From Russula earlei (Eukaryota; Basidiomycota; Agaricomycetes; Russulales; Russulaceae): a DNA stretch of 64,000 bases. Position numbers and translations under genes: made by a program. Positions within the stretch are counted from its first letter, which is position 1, and each line of letters opens with the position of its first letter. The DNA lies in the NCBI GenBank assembly GCA_025769875.1, contig JAGFNK010000011.1, forward strand, positions 62,001 to 126,000, written 5' to 3'. Below are positions 1-11,565 of this stretch, one piece after another. Under the pieces are notes generated by a model, which did not search any database, was not told the origin of the DNA, and was given only the letters and a program-made list of their open reading frames with translations.

Positions 1-170
1 CCTTTATTCTTTCCTGCTCAGCGTCATACTCTGCTTTGTCTGGCTTGCCTGGGGTTTGGACTGGAGCTTTCGCTGGCGCGCTTGGCGCGGGAGCAGAGAA
101 TGTCCGTGGCAGTAGAGCCTTTGGTCTTTTTGGTGCCGTTGGCAGCAGACTTGGTTTTTGGTGCGGACAT
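1..170 (-). CDS. 5' part of a Bfr1-like gene (cut by window edge)
   Basis: The minus strand has an ATG at 168-170 followed by a Lys/Ala/Pro-rich stretch starting MSAPKTKSAANGTKK. In a neighbouring frame near the edge the sequence reads KPDKAEYDAEQERIK, a charged coiled-coil type opening like that of fungal Bfr1 proteins, which associate with polysomes and mRNP at the ER. The two segments are in different frames, and I see no GT...AG pair between them, so either the start lies elsewhere or there is a one-base indel at the A-run near 136-140. The rest of the gene is outside the window. The family assignment rests on a short stretch and is weak. Confidence 0.3.
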
Positions 171-351
171 GGAGATGAAGCAGGAAAGGTTAAGTTGGTT
201 CAGCCGATAAGATCCGCGAGGGAGAAGTATGTCGTGTTCGTTACTCGGTAAGACGTGTTCAGAAAAGAAAACACAGACTCGTGAGAATGACGGGTCCCTT
301 GCACCGCATTCCCAAATGTTTATTACGTCCGATTCAAGTGATGACGACCAA

Positions 352-1075
352 CTAAAATACAACGCGTTGGTCAAGCTTAGAGACCTCCTTATAACAGTCA
401 TCATAAAGCTCCTTGTACTCCCTCTTCTCATCGTCTCCTACCTTATCCTTACTCCCTCGTTTCGAATCCGGGCAAATCATCACGCAGCTTGTTGGTCGTT
501 TGGTGGAACTTGCATGGCCCAATTCTTCTTTCGATGGGACGAAAATATATGGTATTTGTGATTCCTCACTCATAATGGGGAGGTGTGAGATGATGTCGAT
601 TGGTGTGATGTCCGCTGCGAGGACCAGTAGTCTGTTGCGCGCGCTAGTCGGCAACGCTTCCACCAACAGACGAGTATCATTAGATAACATACCCTTTTTC
701 CCCTTTGCGAATGGCTTTCGCGACTTCTTTAACGCCTCGCTTGACCTGACGGGCCTTTGAGGCTGTCAACGGTCATGAACAAGCTTGACCAAGAAATGTC
801 ATTGTAATAGAAACTCACCACGTTTGATTGTTTTGTGAAGCTTTTTCAAAAGCTTTCTTTGGGCAAGAGGATGCGCTATTGGTGAGAGGTCCTCTACGGG
901 AATCACAATTTCATGTTCTGCATCCTTCTTTGGCGACTTTGCTGGCTTGATCTTGAATTAATTTACCTTTCCGACGAGCATGGACGCTGCGCACCTTCAT
1001 TTCAACGTCCTCGGATCCTGCAGGGACAGCATCGGGCTGTTGTTTTTTCTTTTTCTCGGACTTGTCTTTGGCCAT
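352..1075 (-). CDS. NHP2: H/ACA snoRNP protein NHP2 (L7Ae family)
   Basis: Exons on the complement are 995-1075, 819-951, 693-762 and 352-643; they sum to 576 nt, giving 191 aa. After a Lys-rich N-terminus the protein reads LAQRKLLKKLHKTIKRA, then QVKRGVKEVAKAIRKGEKG, LVLAADITPIDIISHLPI, IPYIFVPSKEELG and KRPTSCVMI, the signature order of the L7Ae/Nhp2 RNA-binding fold. NHP2 binds the kink-turn of H/ACA guide RNAs in the nucleolus with dyskerin, Nop10 and Gar1, directing pseudouridylation of rRNA. The C-terminal tail (DDEKREYKELYDDCYKEV) is longer than in yeast Nhp2. All introns are GT-AG and 43-56 nt. It lies tail-to-head 181 bp upstream of the Bfr1-like gene. Confidence 0.93.
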
Positions 1076-2188
1076 GAGTCCGGAGTCAAGAGTTCAGTTC
1101 AGAAAGTTGTACATTCGGACGATGTCACGCAAGTCACGGGCGAGCGTTCTTAATTTGTACATACACTGAATACCATACAGAAACGACGAAACAGAAACGA
1201 ACTGGGTTTGCCTCGACAGCTCAAATGGACTAGCTTTAGCAATCGCTCGGTAACAGAGAGAACGTTCAGGACCATAACAGCATATCACGACGATTCTCAC
1301 AGGAGACATTATCCGAGCCTCCGACTGGAGTCGGGCGATCCGACGCACCGACACACTCTTTGCCATGGGTCGTGCACACCCAACAACAGTATACCAACGG
1401 GAACTTTGGCATGCATCGCATGGTACAAAGGCTGGGAGTCCAACGTCCTCACCCGTGCCATCTACCCGAATACATCGGCCAGGACGCACCTTTCCTCGCC
1501 TTATTGCTGGCAATAACATCAACTATTACCCTTCTCCACGAACGCCGTGAAATAGAGAGAGATATGTACCCCCTCAGCCCTTGACAAGAACTCGCCCGAC
1601 CGGTCCACACGCGCTGTCGAGATCACGCATGCCATCACAAAAATTCTAGACTCCTAATAGTCAGCTAAGCCCCACCGGCCAAAAGCTACCGCCCACTCCG
1701 TTTCGCGAGAAGCAGGTGCTGCCCATCATACAGAACAGAATTGCGACCTTCCCCCCGCTTCCATCCGATGATCACATTAGAAACGCTGCGCACGAGGATA
1801 CACTAAGCGGCCGTTTGATACACCCAACGAGGTAAATGCGTGGATTGCAGAAGGGTCCCAAGGGGCATGTTGGATGCCCCGGCGCAGCAGCATCTAGACT
1901 TTCGCTCTTTGTAGTGCCACATGGCCTAGAGTCACCGTCCAATCGTTCCAACAACAACTCCGTATTTCTCGCCCGATTTACCTCCCACGGGGAGACACTT
2001 GCCGTATGGAACGCTGCCTCCACGCGGTTCCAGCCTGTGTATAACTGAAATTTCACCTGGCCGTCACGCTACGTGTTTGTTGCTTATTGTGACAGAAACC
2101 TCGCTCCAAAACGAAGCGGACTCTACTTGGAATATCACTTTAGAACGGCAGAGGTTTATGGTCAATCACCCTCGAGGGCCAGGCGTGG
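1076..2188. other. Intergenic stretch without a recognisable gene
   Basis: About 1.1 kb between NHP2 and the JmjC gene. Open frames here are short, lack familiar motifs and cannot be joined by plausible introns. It should contain the NHP2 promoter (next to 1076) and the 3' end of the JmjC gene. I see no RNA gene, inverted repeat or transposon remnant in it. Confidence 0.5.
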
Positions 2189-3589
2189 TTAAAACTGATC
2201 TGCGATCGGTGACTTCATATTGTCTCCGCATGTATTCAATCGACCATCTGTTCGTCTACTTCCTCTCCATCTGCCGTTGCAACTGGCCACGCCTCTCAAA
2301 AGTCTCAACCATACCCACGCAGGTCCCCGGGGTTCAAGATCATACCACCAGTTAAGCGCAATCGAGAGACCAGATTGTCGGACATGGTGCCACCAACCAG
2401 CCGGAAGGTACAAGGTCTCTCCTGCCTTGACGTCAATGATCATAGGGTGCGCCCCGTCTGGCAGGGATCTAGGATCGTTCAGGGTGTAATATCGATGACC
2501 AACGGACCGGTGGTATGGTGGAAGGTGAAGGTTTCAGGGAAAGGGGAGAGTTTTTGGACTCTCGCTGATATATTGCGTGGGAGTATAGGCGTTCTACACA
2601 ATATTGAGCATTCACGAGCTAGCAAGCAGGGACTCTCAAGCATCAAACCTTCCAAGCACCAGCCTTCAGTGGGCGGAAGGAGTAGAAATGTCTTCAACCC
2701 CCTTGCCACATGATAAATATTCTCATAAGGATCTGCTTCGAATCGTCACGAAAAGTGCTTAGGGAAGCGGCCATGTCAAACGGACCACTGTGGATGCTCG
2801 TGACGCTTCGACTGTCACCGATCCAGAGATTAACTGCGTCCGGGCATCTACCTAGTCCTTCACTACACCATGGGACTTCGGCAGGAACGTCACGTCTTAG
2901 ATTGACTAGTTCGCAATTGCCCTCTTTGCCTGCAGAGGTAAAATGGCTGCTAGGGTATAGATTCCCATTTTGCGACTGGAGATAATAAACGTCTCCCTTG
3001 TGGTCGTCATTGCCGCCTGGAGGCAGTCATGGACTAGTATTTTATAGTTCCATATTTGATACCTTACTGTGCGATTCTAGTTTTCGAGAGAAGGGATTTC
3101 ATAGACATTTTTTCATGGTGCGGTTCCGCAAAGTACCACTTTCCATCAGAATTGCGGGTGACGGCGTCAGCATACCTAGCAAGGATCCAAAAATAAGTGT
3201 TATATTCATTCGTGCAAGTCAAGACCTGACCCATTTGGGGTAACAGCCACTGAAAGTTGGCGGTCCCCCATGGTGTCTACGAGATACGTGTTGGTCCAGC
3301 GTTGTAGCTTGGGGATTGCGTACCCTACGATCAATGTAGAAGGAGCAAGAGATACAAGCTTCGAATTCACCCTTTATTAAAACAGGTCGCGATATGTGGC
3401 AGATTCGAGAAAATTCGAGGGGAGATGGTGGAGACTCGAGGACGTCATAGTGGTCGCCATTTAATCCTAAGTGTTTTGACAGCTACTTAGACTATGTGAA
3501 TTTGCCACCGACCTACCATGATACTCTGCTGATATCCATCTCAGGGTGTCGAGTGAAACACTTGGCAACTCTTCCGAGTGACTGTCCAT
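2189..3589 (-). CDS. JMJD7-like JmjC-domain hydroxylase, reading frame apparently broken
   Basis: Exons read on the complement: 3517-3589 (starts [18 protein letters not shown]), 3371-3466, 3231-3324, 3068-3175, 2786-3016, 2649-2732 and 2189-2593. Landmarks in order are [103 protein letters not shown] and LNWWYDLE. The Fe(II) ligands H-x-D (HSD) and the later His (WHHV) are present, as in JMJD7-type lysyl hydroxylases. Two conserved pieces do not stay in frame: inside exon 4 (around 3085-3105) and between VRWSSI and the LPDGAHP segment (around 2475-2495). Each needs one base removed. Either the gene is inactivated or the sequence carries indels. It shares a divergent ~300-bp promoter region with ELG1. 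Confidence 0.75.
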
Positions 3590-3895
3590 AATGACTCAGA
3601 GTGTTTTGGAAGTAGCGGACTGAACTTGGAGATCGTTCGTATGACAATGCCCTACACGTGGCTTGTGCTAATCGTGCGTGACACAACGCGACTTGGTTCG
3701 GTTAAACGCGTCGTGGCCCAACAACGCTATTCTGTGCACGCAAAACGAGTCGCGTCTTTTGTTCCCTTGACCCATCTCAATAATTCAACTATCGATATAT
3801 CAATGGGTGAACTCCGGAGACACGGCTCAAGAACGAGGAAAGGTGCAAGTCAAGTGAGTGACCCCAATTGACTAGTGACGTCCTATCCGAGCTTG
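3590..3895. promoter_or_regulatory. Divergent promoter region, JmjC gene / ELG1
   Basis: About 306 bp separate the two start codons, which point away from each other, so both promoters must lie here. It contains ordinary mixed sequence with no clear TATA box. Function is inferred from layout only. Confidence 0.5.
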
Positions 3896-6654
3896 ATGCT
3901 GGATTTTGAAAATTCTATGGTCTCAAAATGTCAGAATCACGACAGACAACAAACGTTATTTGACCACTTTCTGGTGACAAGAAAGTCGACGCCTGCTCCA
4001 ATTCCTGTTGACCCAAACAATCCGAGCGATGACGAGCATCCATCTCAGACCATCGCTGAACGAACGGGCACAAAGGGCTGTCACGACCTAGAGTTTCCGG
4101 AAATGTCGCCTGCGGAACACGCGGATGACATGGCTCACACCTGTTCTTATCCCTCCGATTCTAGTATTCAGGACATCGCTGATAATATTGGTGCGTTTCC
4201 GACTACAACTTCCCCTCCTTACCTGACTAAGTCCTCAGGACAAAGCCAAGAAGAGTGCTCCGTAGACCATGAACATATCCCTCCCCTTAGTCCTTATGAC
4301 CTTAGCTCGGCTGGAGGCTCCTCTCAAGCTTATGTCGGTCTCGTTGCTGGTTCAGACTCTACTGAGGCCGGGATGTGTTCCTCAGCATCTTCTCAGGCTC
4401 CTTCTCGCGAGGACTGTTCTCATGTCATTGATCTCACTGTAGAGGAAGGAACGTCAAAAGCGCCTATTTCCATCGAGGAGTCACCCATTATCAAATCGGG
4501 AGCTCTAACGCTAACATCTGCCGATCCCATCCCCTTCCAACCTTTTCCTCTCGGAAAATGGAAGCAGTGCAAGGACGGTGCTCCAGCCCCACCATTCCCC
4601 AATGCTTCTACGCAGCATATACGAGGCTCTTTTATGCGTGTTCAGCCATCGCCTATTAATTTCGCTCGGGGACGGCGGAGAGTAATTCGATCACCCCTAG
4701 ATCCCGGTCCAAGGTTGCCATTCAACGAGAACGAGGGGCCAAATGTTGACAGAATTTCAGTCCAGGATGTCAGGTCCCGTCGCGTTGGGTCCTCTGGACA
4801 TCAGGCAGATATGAATGCTGTTTTGAACCACCATGCCGATCTTCATCCCGCTATATCGTCTATCTTTGGACTTGCTTCCGAACTACACGGCGTAAAGGAG
4901 GCTCCTCAGCAGCACTGGAGTCAGAAATGGCGTCCACGTCGAGCAGAGCACATACTCGGAAATGAAAAAAATGCGTGTTACTTGCGCGAGTGGATGCATG
5001 CCCTACGGCTACATTTCGATGCTGAGCCCTCGTCCGCGCTCAAAAGTACCAAGCAGCCCAGAGGGAATCGCAAAAAGAGAAAGCGTGCAAAGCAGCGCCC
5101 CGAAATTGTCCGCGAAGTGACGAGAAAACGGAAGAAGGCGGGAGACCTTGATGGTTGGCTGATTGACGGTGACGACGACGACGAAGACAACGACTGTTCC
5201 TCGGACTTCGACGACTGGTCCTTACCTAGCTCGTGCGACCCCCGCGGGAGCCCCTCAATCTCCTTTGGAAAGAAGATTCGCAATACCATTCTCTTGGTTG
5301 GCCCACACGGTTGCGGGAAAACCGCAGCTGTCTACGCATGTGTGGAAGAGCTAGGCTGGAACGTCTTCGAAGTGCATCCCGGCCTGGGTAAACGTGGGGG
5401 CACGCATTTAGACGACTTGATTGGAAACGTAGGCAAAAATCATACGTTGCCTCAGCCCCTCCCGTTCCAACGAGGTCGCTCAGAGCCTCCGTCCCCCGTC
5501 AAAAGGCGTTCGACGAACCCAGTGGGTACTGTCGACGGGCATCGAGACACTGAACTTCACCCACAGTCGGCTGTTCTCATCGAGGAAGCTGATGTTGTGT
5601 TTGCAGATGAGCCAGGCTTCTGGCCGTCCGTCGTTTCATTTATCAGGGACTGCAGGAGGCCGGTTATTATCACGTGCAATGGTGATATATCGTTAGTAAT
5701 TGTATTGCTGGCCGCAGGACTCATGTGGGGATCTTTCTTTCAGATGTGTCCCTGATCCCAGTCGAAACCCTACCATTACAAACGACACTAACCTTCAACT
5801 TACCACCTATGTCCCTGACTCGGCCCTTGTTGAGTGCTATCTGTCAAGTGGAGGGCCGATCAACCGTAGAACTGGAAGACACCTCTCGTCTGGAAGGGCT
5901 GGCCGTCACGGCTGATCTACGGCGACACATAAGCCAATGCCAATTAGGTCTTGCGGACTCAGGATACCAAAGTCTTGGACAGCGACCAAACACGGCAGCC
6001 GATGTGATTTTTTCTCTTCGAGTCAAAGCGGAGATACCTGCCGTAATGAAAGCAGAGCAGGAAGGGCGAAGAAATCTGTGCATATTGCAACAATCACTCA
6101 GGGGCGCGGATTTGGCATCATATCTTGATGCATGCGTGCTTCTCTCCGAACCCCACGCGTTAGAAGTCGCGGACATCCACCCAGACGACCCAATCGGCTA
6201 CAAAGTGATGAAAATCACACAGCGTGCAGTGATGCCAGTACAACCAGAGTACTACTCTCGGGACGTAGACGTGGCTACCGCGGCGTTAAGGTCATTCGAA
6301 GGTGTAGTTGAGCGGTGTTTCCCCAGCGTGCCGCTGGACCACACACGTGACGTTGCACCGTGGCCAAACCGTGAGCAGTACCGCAGCCAACTGTGGGAGG
6401 GATTGAAGACCGATCCAGCTTTGGAAGGCTTAGTGGATCTCCCTCGACTATATCTGGACTACAGGCCTCTGATCGGAATGATGGTGACAGTGGAGGACAA
6501 GGAGATGGAAAGGGTGACGAAGAGGGTCAAGGGGAGGAGTAGACGGCTGACGCAGAACAGCCAGAAGAGACAAGATGACGATGTGAGATGGCTGAACGCT
6601 ACCGAAAGGCTGAGAGGGGCAGTGAGGGCGGGAGAGCTATGCTGCTCGTGGTGA
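3896..6654 (+). CDS. ELG1: PCNA-unloading RFC-like subunit Elg1/ATAD5
   Basis: Two exons, 3896-5681 and 5744-6654, total 2697 nt and 898 aa. Elg1 replaces Rfc1 in an RFC-like complex that removes PCNA, especially SUMO-PCNA, from chromatin. Residues 18-25 (QQTLFDHF) fit a PIP box, and VIDLT near residue 177 fits a SUMO-interacting motif. The ATPase core begins WSQKWRPRRAEHILGNE; Walker A GPHGCGKT lies near residue 469, and the Walker B position reads VLIEEADVVF, with EE where DE is usual, as in Elg1 proteins. The intron splits IITCN/DVSLIP. A basic KKRKRAK block and an acidic run precede Walker A. I chose the ATG at 3896; the next ATG, at 3917, would also keep the PIP box. Confidence 0.88.
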
Positions 6655-6788
6655 TCGAGAGGAACGGTGACCAAGGGAGGGCGTTGCACGTGGTCTGTGT
6701 GTGTAAACCCACGTTTTTGTTGCAACTACGCTGTACTCGACTAGACCATTGTATATCTTTCACCCTTGATTCATTACCCATACATACC

Positions 6789-8855
6789 ATGGTCGAAAAA
6801 GAAGGGAAGGCTACCCAGCCTTTCTTCCCCCAGGCAGACCGTGACCGTCCTTCAGACGTCGTTCAGCCTCATTTGAATCTCCTGCGAAGCTCTGGTGATT
6901 CATCTCCCCACAAGGTACTATTCTCTTCATCTCATTTGCATCATACCCTTTCACGACTTCCATCAGAGCCCAAGGCGGGGTTCAACCGACTCTTCTCACC
7001 TCACGAGCCCCAGTCTCACTGCCAAAACCCCCCATTCCTCCGCTCGTCCTCTCTTCACTCCCAGCGACCCAGACACAGGACGCGACCTTTCTCAGAGACC
7101 TAGCCAGTCCCATTCTCGCCCAACCTCCCCTTTCAAGGCTTCGGACAGAAGTTCTCACTCCCCGGACCGTTCACACACCCGTGCGCGTCTAAAATATCCT
7201 TCCTTCCCCGTAATTCTAACTGTGCACAGAATCGTCTTCACGGAGGGACTCAATCGACGTATCTGAAGGCACCAATTCCCGTAAGTCATCGCTTTGGGTG
7301 CTCTTTATTCCCGCTACTTGCCCGAGGGCGTCTCTCCTTACCAAACCGCGTCGACAGCCATGAACACCTCCCGCGACCTCAAGCATAAGCTCACCCACAC
7401 CGGCCAGTCATCTTCCGGCCACGTTCAAACTGAAGGTGGGCCTCGTGTCATCGTTCGTACATCTTAAGCAATTGACGCGCATACGACAACCCTAGTGACC
7501 GTGACAGGTATCAACTCACAGACACCGCAGCGTGGTTCCAGTTCACCAACTCTGCCTCATGGCACCAAGCGCAAATTGTCTTCTGACAGAAACATGCCAA
7601 CACCAGGTGGTGACGATATTGACTCTCAGCTCATTGGTCCGGGTGTTCCGTCTTCGATTAACATTGGCCTGGAGGGACCCGCGTTGAAAAGGCGTGGCTC
7701 CATTGCCGAAACACAACGGGTCAGCCAGACCAATATCTTTGACCGCCGACACTCCATGGATGCCCGTCCAACTTCCGGGGGACCACAGTGGTGGAGCGGT
7801 GATCGGCGTGATTCATCTTCTTCCATGTTTCCAAGCCCCCCCGTGAGTTATGGCTCCCCAGCGTATTCAGCAGACTCTTCGCACGGCCATCCACCCGGTA
7901 CAGCCCCTTTCGCGTGGCACTCCACGCAGCCCCCCGATCAGTCCTCGACTGTTCCGAGTGAAGGAGATGGGTCCAGCTCTGGTCGACCGTTCGATCCAAG
8001 CTCCGTTGCTCCCTTAGCCATGGTCCCCCCTGCACCCTTCAGTGCCGAGCGTCGCATGTCTGTTCCCACTAATCTTCCCTCTACGATGTCAACAAATTCG
8101 ACCGTTTCTCGGGTGTTGAGATCGAGGTCGCGGCCGCCGTCTGGTGGGCGTCCCAGTACTGTCGAAACCGCTACTACAGATTCCGCAGCATCGCCGACTG
8201 CTGCTGAGCCCGAGTCTGTTGGCCCCGGCTCCGCATCTTCCTCCGCTGTTCCACCATCATTGGTAGGAAAGGAGATGGGGATGACGCCGTATTCGCGGTC
8301 CCCTGAGTTACGAGTCTCCCATAAGCTTGCAGAGCGGAAAAGAAGGAAGGAGATGAAGGATCTGTTCGACGAACTGCGAGATCAGCTCCCAGCAGATCGC
8401 GGGATGAAGGCCAGTAAATGGGAGATCCTAAGCAAAGGTGAGCTTTTCGCCTGATGCCTGTTGGGTGAAGCTTACGTATGTCCTCCCTCATAGCAATTGA
8501 CTTTATTATGCAACTGAAGCAGGGGCATCAGGAAATGAGCCGAGAGATCGACATGCTACGCCATGAGCTTGAGAGCATACGCGGCGGCGTCCCGCCGTTC
8601 GCGTCAGGTGGACCTCACCCTGGCATGTATGCGCCAGGTCCACCAGGCGTTATGCCTTATCCACCTCATCCCCCTGCAGGGCACGCTTTGCCACCACACC
8701 AGCCGCCACAAGTCCCAAATCATCAGACGGCACCTCCGCCGCAATCAGATTCGCGCCCAGGTTCTTCTCAGAACGCCTTCAACGCTTCCTCTGCACCGCA
8801 AGGCGGAGGTAGCGGTGGGACGTCCGGGCAAAAGCCGGATGCATCATCGACCTAG
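6789..8855 (+). CDS. Basic helix-loop-helix transcription factor
   Basis: Six exons, 6789-6914, 6967-7180, 7230-7280, 7358-7435, 7496-8437 and 8494-8855, sum to 1773 nt, 590 aa. Most of the protein is Ser/Pro-rich and low in structure. Near residue 432 lies the basic region [16 protein letters not shown] with the His-Glu-Arg pattern of E-box binding class B factors, followed by helix 2 ([16 protein letters not shown]) and a leucine-containing extension ([10 protein letters not shown]). The last intron falls inside helix 2. The C-terminus is Pro/Gly/Gln-rich. A nuclear DNA-binding dimer is expected; I cannot assign target genes or an orthologue name. Its 3' end converges on the TFIIF alpha gene, with 277 bp between stops. 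Confidence 0.85.
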
Positions 8856-9132
8856 CTCTCACCTGGTCACACCTTTTCATTTATTTTGGCTGTAACGGTT
8901 CAGTAGATAGGCTGTCGCATATTTACCATCTTGGCTCCCGGTTGCTGTCTCAGGAGGATAGACCACCACGCGTCTGCCACGCAGTTTATCTGATTGATGC
9001 GGACCCTTTTTGTATCCATCTCACATGCCGAATTTGTGTATTATTAAGACATTTATGGACAGATGGTCCTCACCTTGCCGTTATTGGAAATGATACAAGC
9101 ATAGGCAGATAAGATAAGATAGAGAGAAGGCC

Positions 9133-11387
9133 TTACTTTGTATCCGTACTACCACCAGGTGACGGTGGCTTGCTTCCTACTACACTTCCGCCACGATACG
9201 CGCTCCTCAATACCAGGATCCCGTTCCTCAGCTGTGCGACCTCCTTGATCAACGCCGTGAATTTCGCCTTCTGCTCGTCCGTGCGCAGATACGGGGTGAA
9301 GTGCGAGATGCAGTCCCGCGTCTTGGCGTTCGGCGTATTGCGCAGCCACTCGATGACCATGTTGTCCTCCAGCTCGATGGGCTGCCCGTCGGGCCCGAGC
9401 ATCGCCGCCGTCGCCCTCCTTTTTTTCAGCTTTGGCGGTCCGCCCGCGGCCGAAGCGGACGGGGATGGAGCGGACGCGATCTCGTCCACGTCGTCCGCCT
9501 TGCGTTTGCTGCCGGGTTTGGAAGGAGGGGCCGCAACGGCACCCGATAGCGCACGGGGAGAGTGGGAGGGCCCAGGGCTGCCCCCACGTCCCGGGAGCGC
9601 GTCGGCTCCGTTTGGCGAGGTTGTGGCGACCTGGACGAGCGGGCTGCTGGTGCGGAGGCCGTTTGGCATTACTCGTGGTTTTGGAACCTTCGGACTCGTC
9701 GCGCGCTTCGCGACAACCAAGTGTCCACCATGCCCTGGGATTGGTGAGGTAGCACGAGAGTTGGGCGTGGATGCCGCGGCGGGACGGGACGAAGGTGCTG
9801 GGGTTGGCTGAGAAGACGATGCGTCACCTGCGGGAGCACGCGATGGGGTGAATTGTTGTTGGACAGCTGGTCCGTCGGCAACCATAGGTTCCTCTTCCTC
9901 CTCTTCCTCCTACGAAAACAGTTAGAATAAAACGCAAATCGAACGGGTCAACGCGCACCACAGAGCTCGCGTACGGATTTGACTCTTCGTCGCTTTCGTA
10001 GGCTTCATTCTTCTCATGTTTACTCATGAGTTTCTTGATTGCCTTGCCCGCACCAGTCAAGGCTGGATCGCGGTCCTCTTCGTCGGACTCGTCAATACCT
10101 GCATCTCGTTGTTTGTTGGCACTCATATACTCTCGTTGCAGGCGTTCCTAACGCATATATAAGCGTGAGTCGCACAGCGCAGCGCTGCACACACCTCCAT
10201 CTCCTTCTCAAGCTCATCTTCTTGATGATCTTCTGGAACAACCTTCTCCTCATCATCCGCAAAATCCTCATGGTAGGGCACCTCGTCATAATCGGCATCT
10301 TGCCCAAGATTGCGTCTCCGCGATCGGTCATCCTCATCATCTTCTCCAAATAGCCCACCATCCCCGTTGACGACTGAGCGTAGTCGTCTGCCTCCAAGAC
10401 CTAGGCTCTGGCCAAAGTGGCCGCCGATTGAGAGATCCAATGGCTCCGCTTTTAACAAAGCGGAGGTGGCAGTAGAAGGGGCTTGACCACCGCGCTTCTG
10501 CAGAAGCCATCGCTCAGGGTCCTTGTTTTTTTGTCTCATGGCCATCTGGTAAAAGATGAAGACAGGTGATCCGCAAATGTACGCCTACATACCAGAGCCT
10601 CGGCCTCCTCGAGGTTGGGAATATGATAATTGGGCCTTTTCTGAAATTTGTACCACCGGTGGGCGGGCACAAACTTGAACGTGTTGTTGGACGCAGGCAT
10701 GAAGAACGCCTGTGTCTCGGCCCTCGCAACTTCCTCCATCTTTCCAACCCACACTTCTGTTCCCGTCGCATCTTCCATAACCCAAGGATAGCGCTCTTCC
10801 TTCCGCAGCTGTCGGGTAGCCTCGGGTACTTTGAAGACCTGCTTCGTTTTCTTGTGAAACCGCCTCTTCGTGCCATTTCCAGTTTTGCTCTTACTACCCG
10901 CTTGAGAACCATCGCCATGTATCGGTTTGCCTTCCGCATCAACCATGACAGTCCTACCGTCCGCGCCTATCACTGGCTTTCCGTCTGGACCCAACATAGG
11001 ACCAACAGCCTTTGGAGTCTCGGGACCGTTGACAGAGGTATCAGGGCGCCGTAAATCCTTGCGGTTCAGCTTTACGGGTGTTGTCCATCTGAGAATATCC
11101 ACGGGTTTTCTAGAATCGAATTTCATGACATCGTATTTCCAACCATTGAGGGCAGATGAAACGAGGGTGTAGTCCGTATATGATCCCTCTGGTAACGAAG
11201 GAGCCACAACAGCCTCCTTCTCGGGTTTCGGTGAAGGTTTCGAAGGTGGAGTTGAAGGATTGGAGGATATCTTCGGCTTTTGAGGTGAAAGGGAACGGCC
11301 TGACTGCATACCATAAATCCCAACTGGACCCTTCCTCTTGGACTTTGGATGAAAAAGCTTAGCAGCTTCGGGGGGTGCAGGGGCCAT
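9133..11387 (-). CDS. TFG1: Transcription initiation factor IIF, alpha subunit (RAP74/Tfg1)
   Basis: Exons on the complement, 10593-11387, 10195-10545, 9959-10147 and 9133-9909, sum to 2112 nt, 703 aa. The N-terminal part has the RAP74 dimerisation region, with VDILRWTTPVKLNRKDLRR, WYKFQKRPNYHI and NLEEAEAL, then DPERWLLQKR. A long acidic and basic middle follows. The C-terminal winged helix is visible as MVIEWLRNTPNAKTRDCISH and LIKEVAQLRNGILVL. TFIIF binds RNA polymerase II in the pre-initiation complex and also contacts Fcp1. I chose the ATG at 11387; an upstream in-frame ATG at 11444 adds 19 residues that look like leader sequence. Introns are GT-AG, 47-49 nt. Confidence 0.9.
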
Positions 11388-11565
11388 TGTAGGAATTGCG
11401 ATGGTTATTTGAGGCCAGGAGCGGGTGGCCAAGGGTGGAGTCAAGGCAAGGCAAGACCAGGCAAGACAATTCGGTCATCCCTTTCCATCACATGACCAAA
11501 TGCGTCCACTCTTTTTTGTCGCGTCGTAACTTTCTTTCAACCATTCCATAGACCAAAACCATTTC

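Noticed and set aside
9170..9811. A 213-aa plus-strand frame with Gly/Ala-rich sequence
   Set aside because: It is the antisense shadow of the TFIIF alpha C-terminal exon, whose winged-helix sequence is clear.
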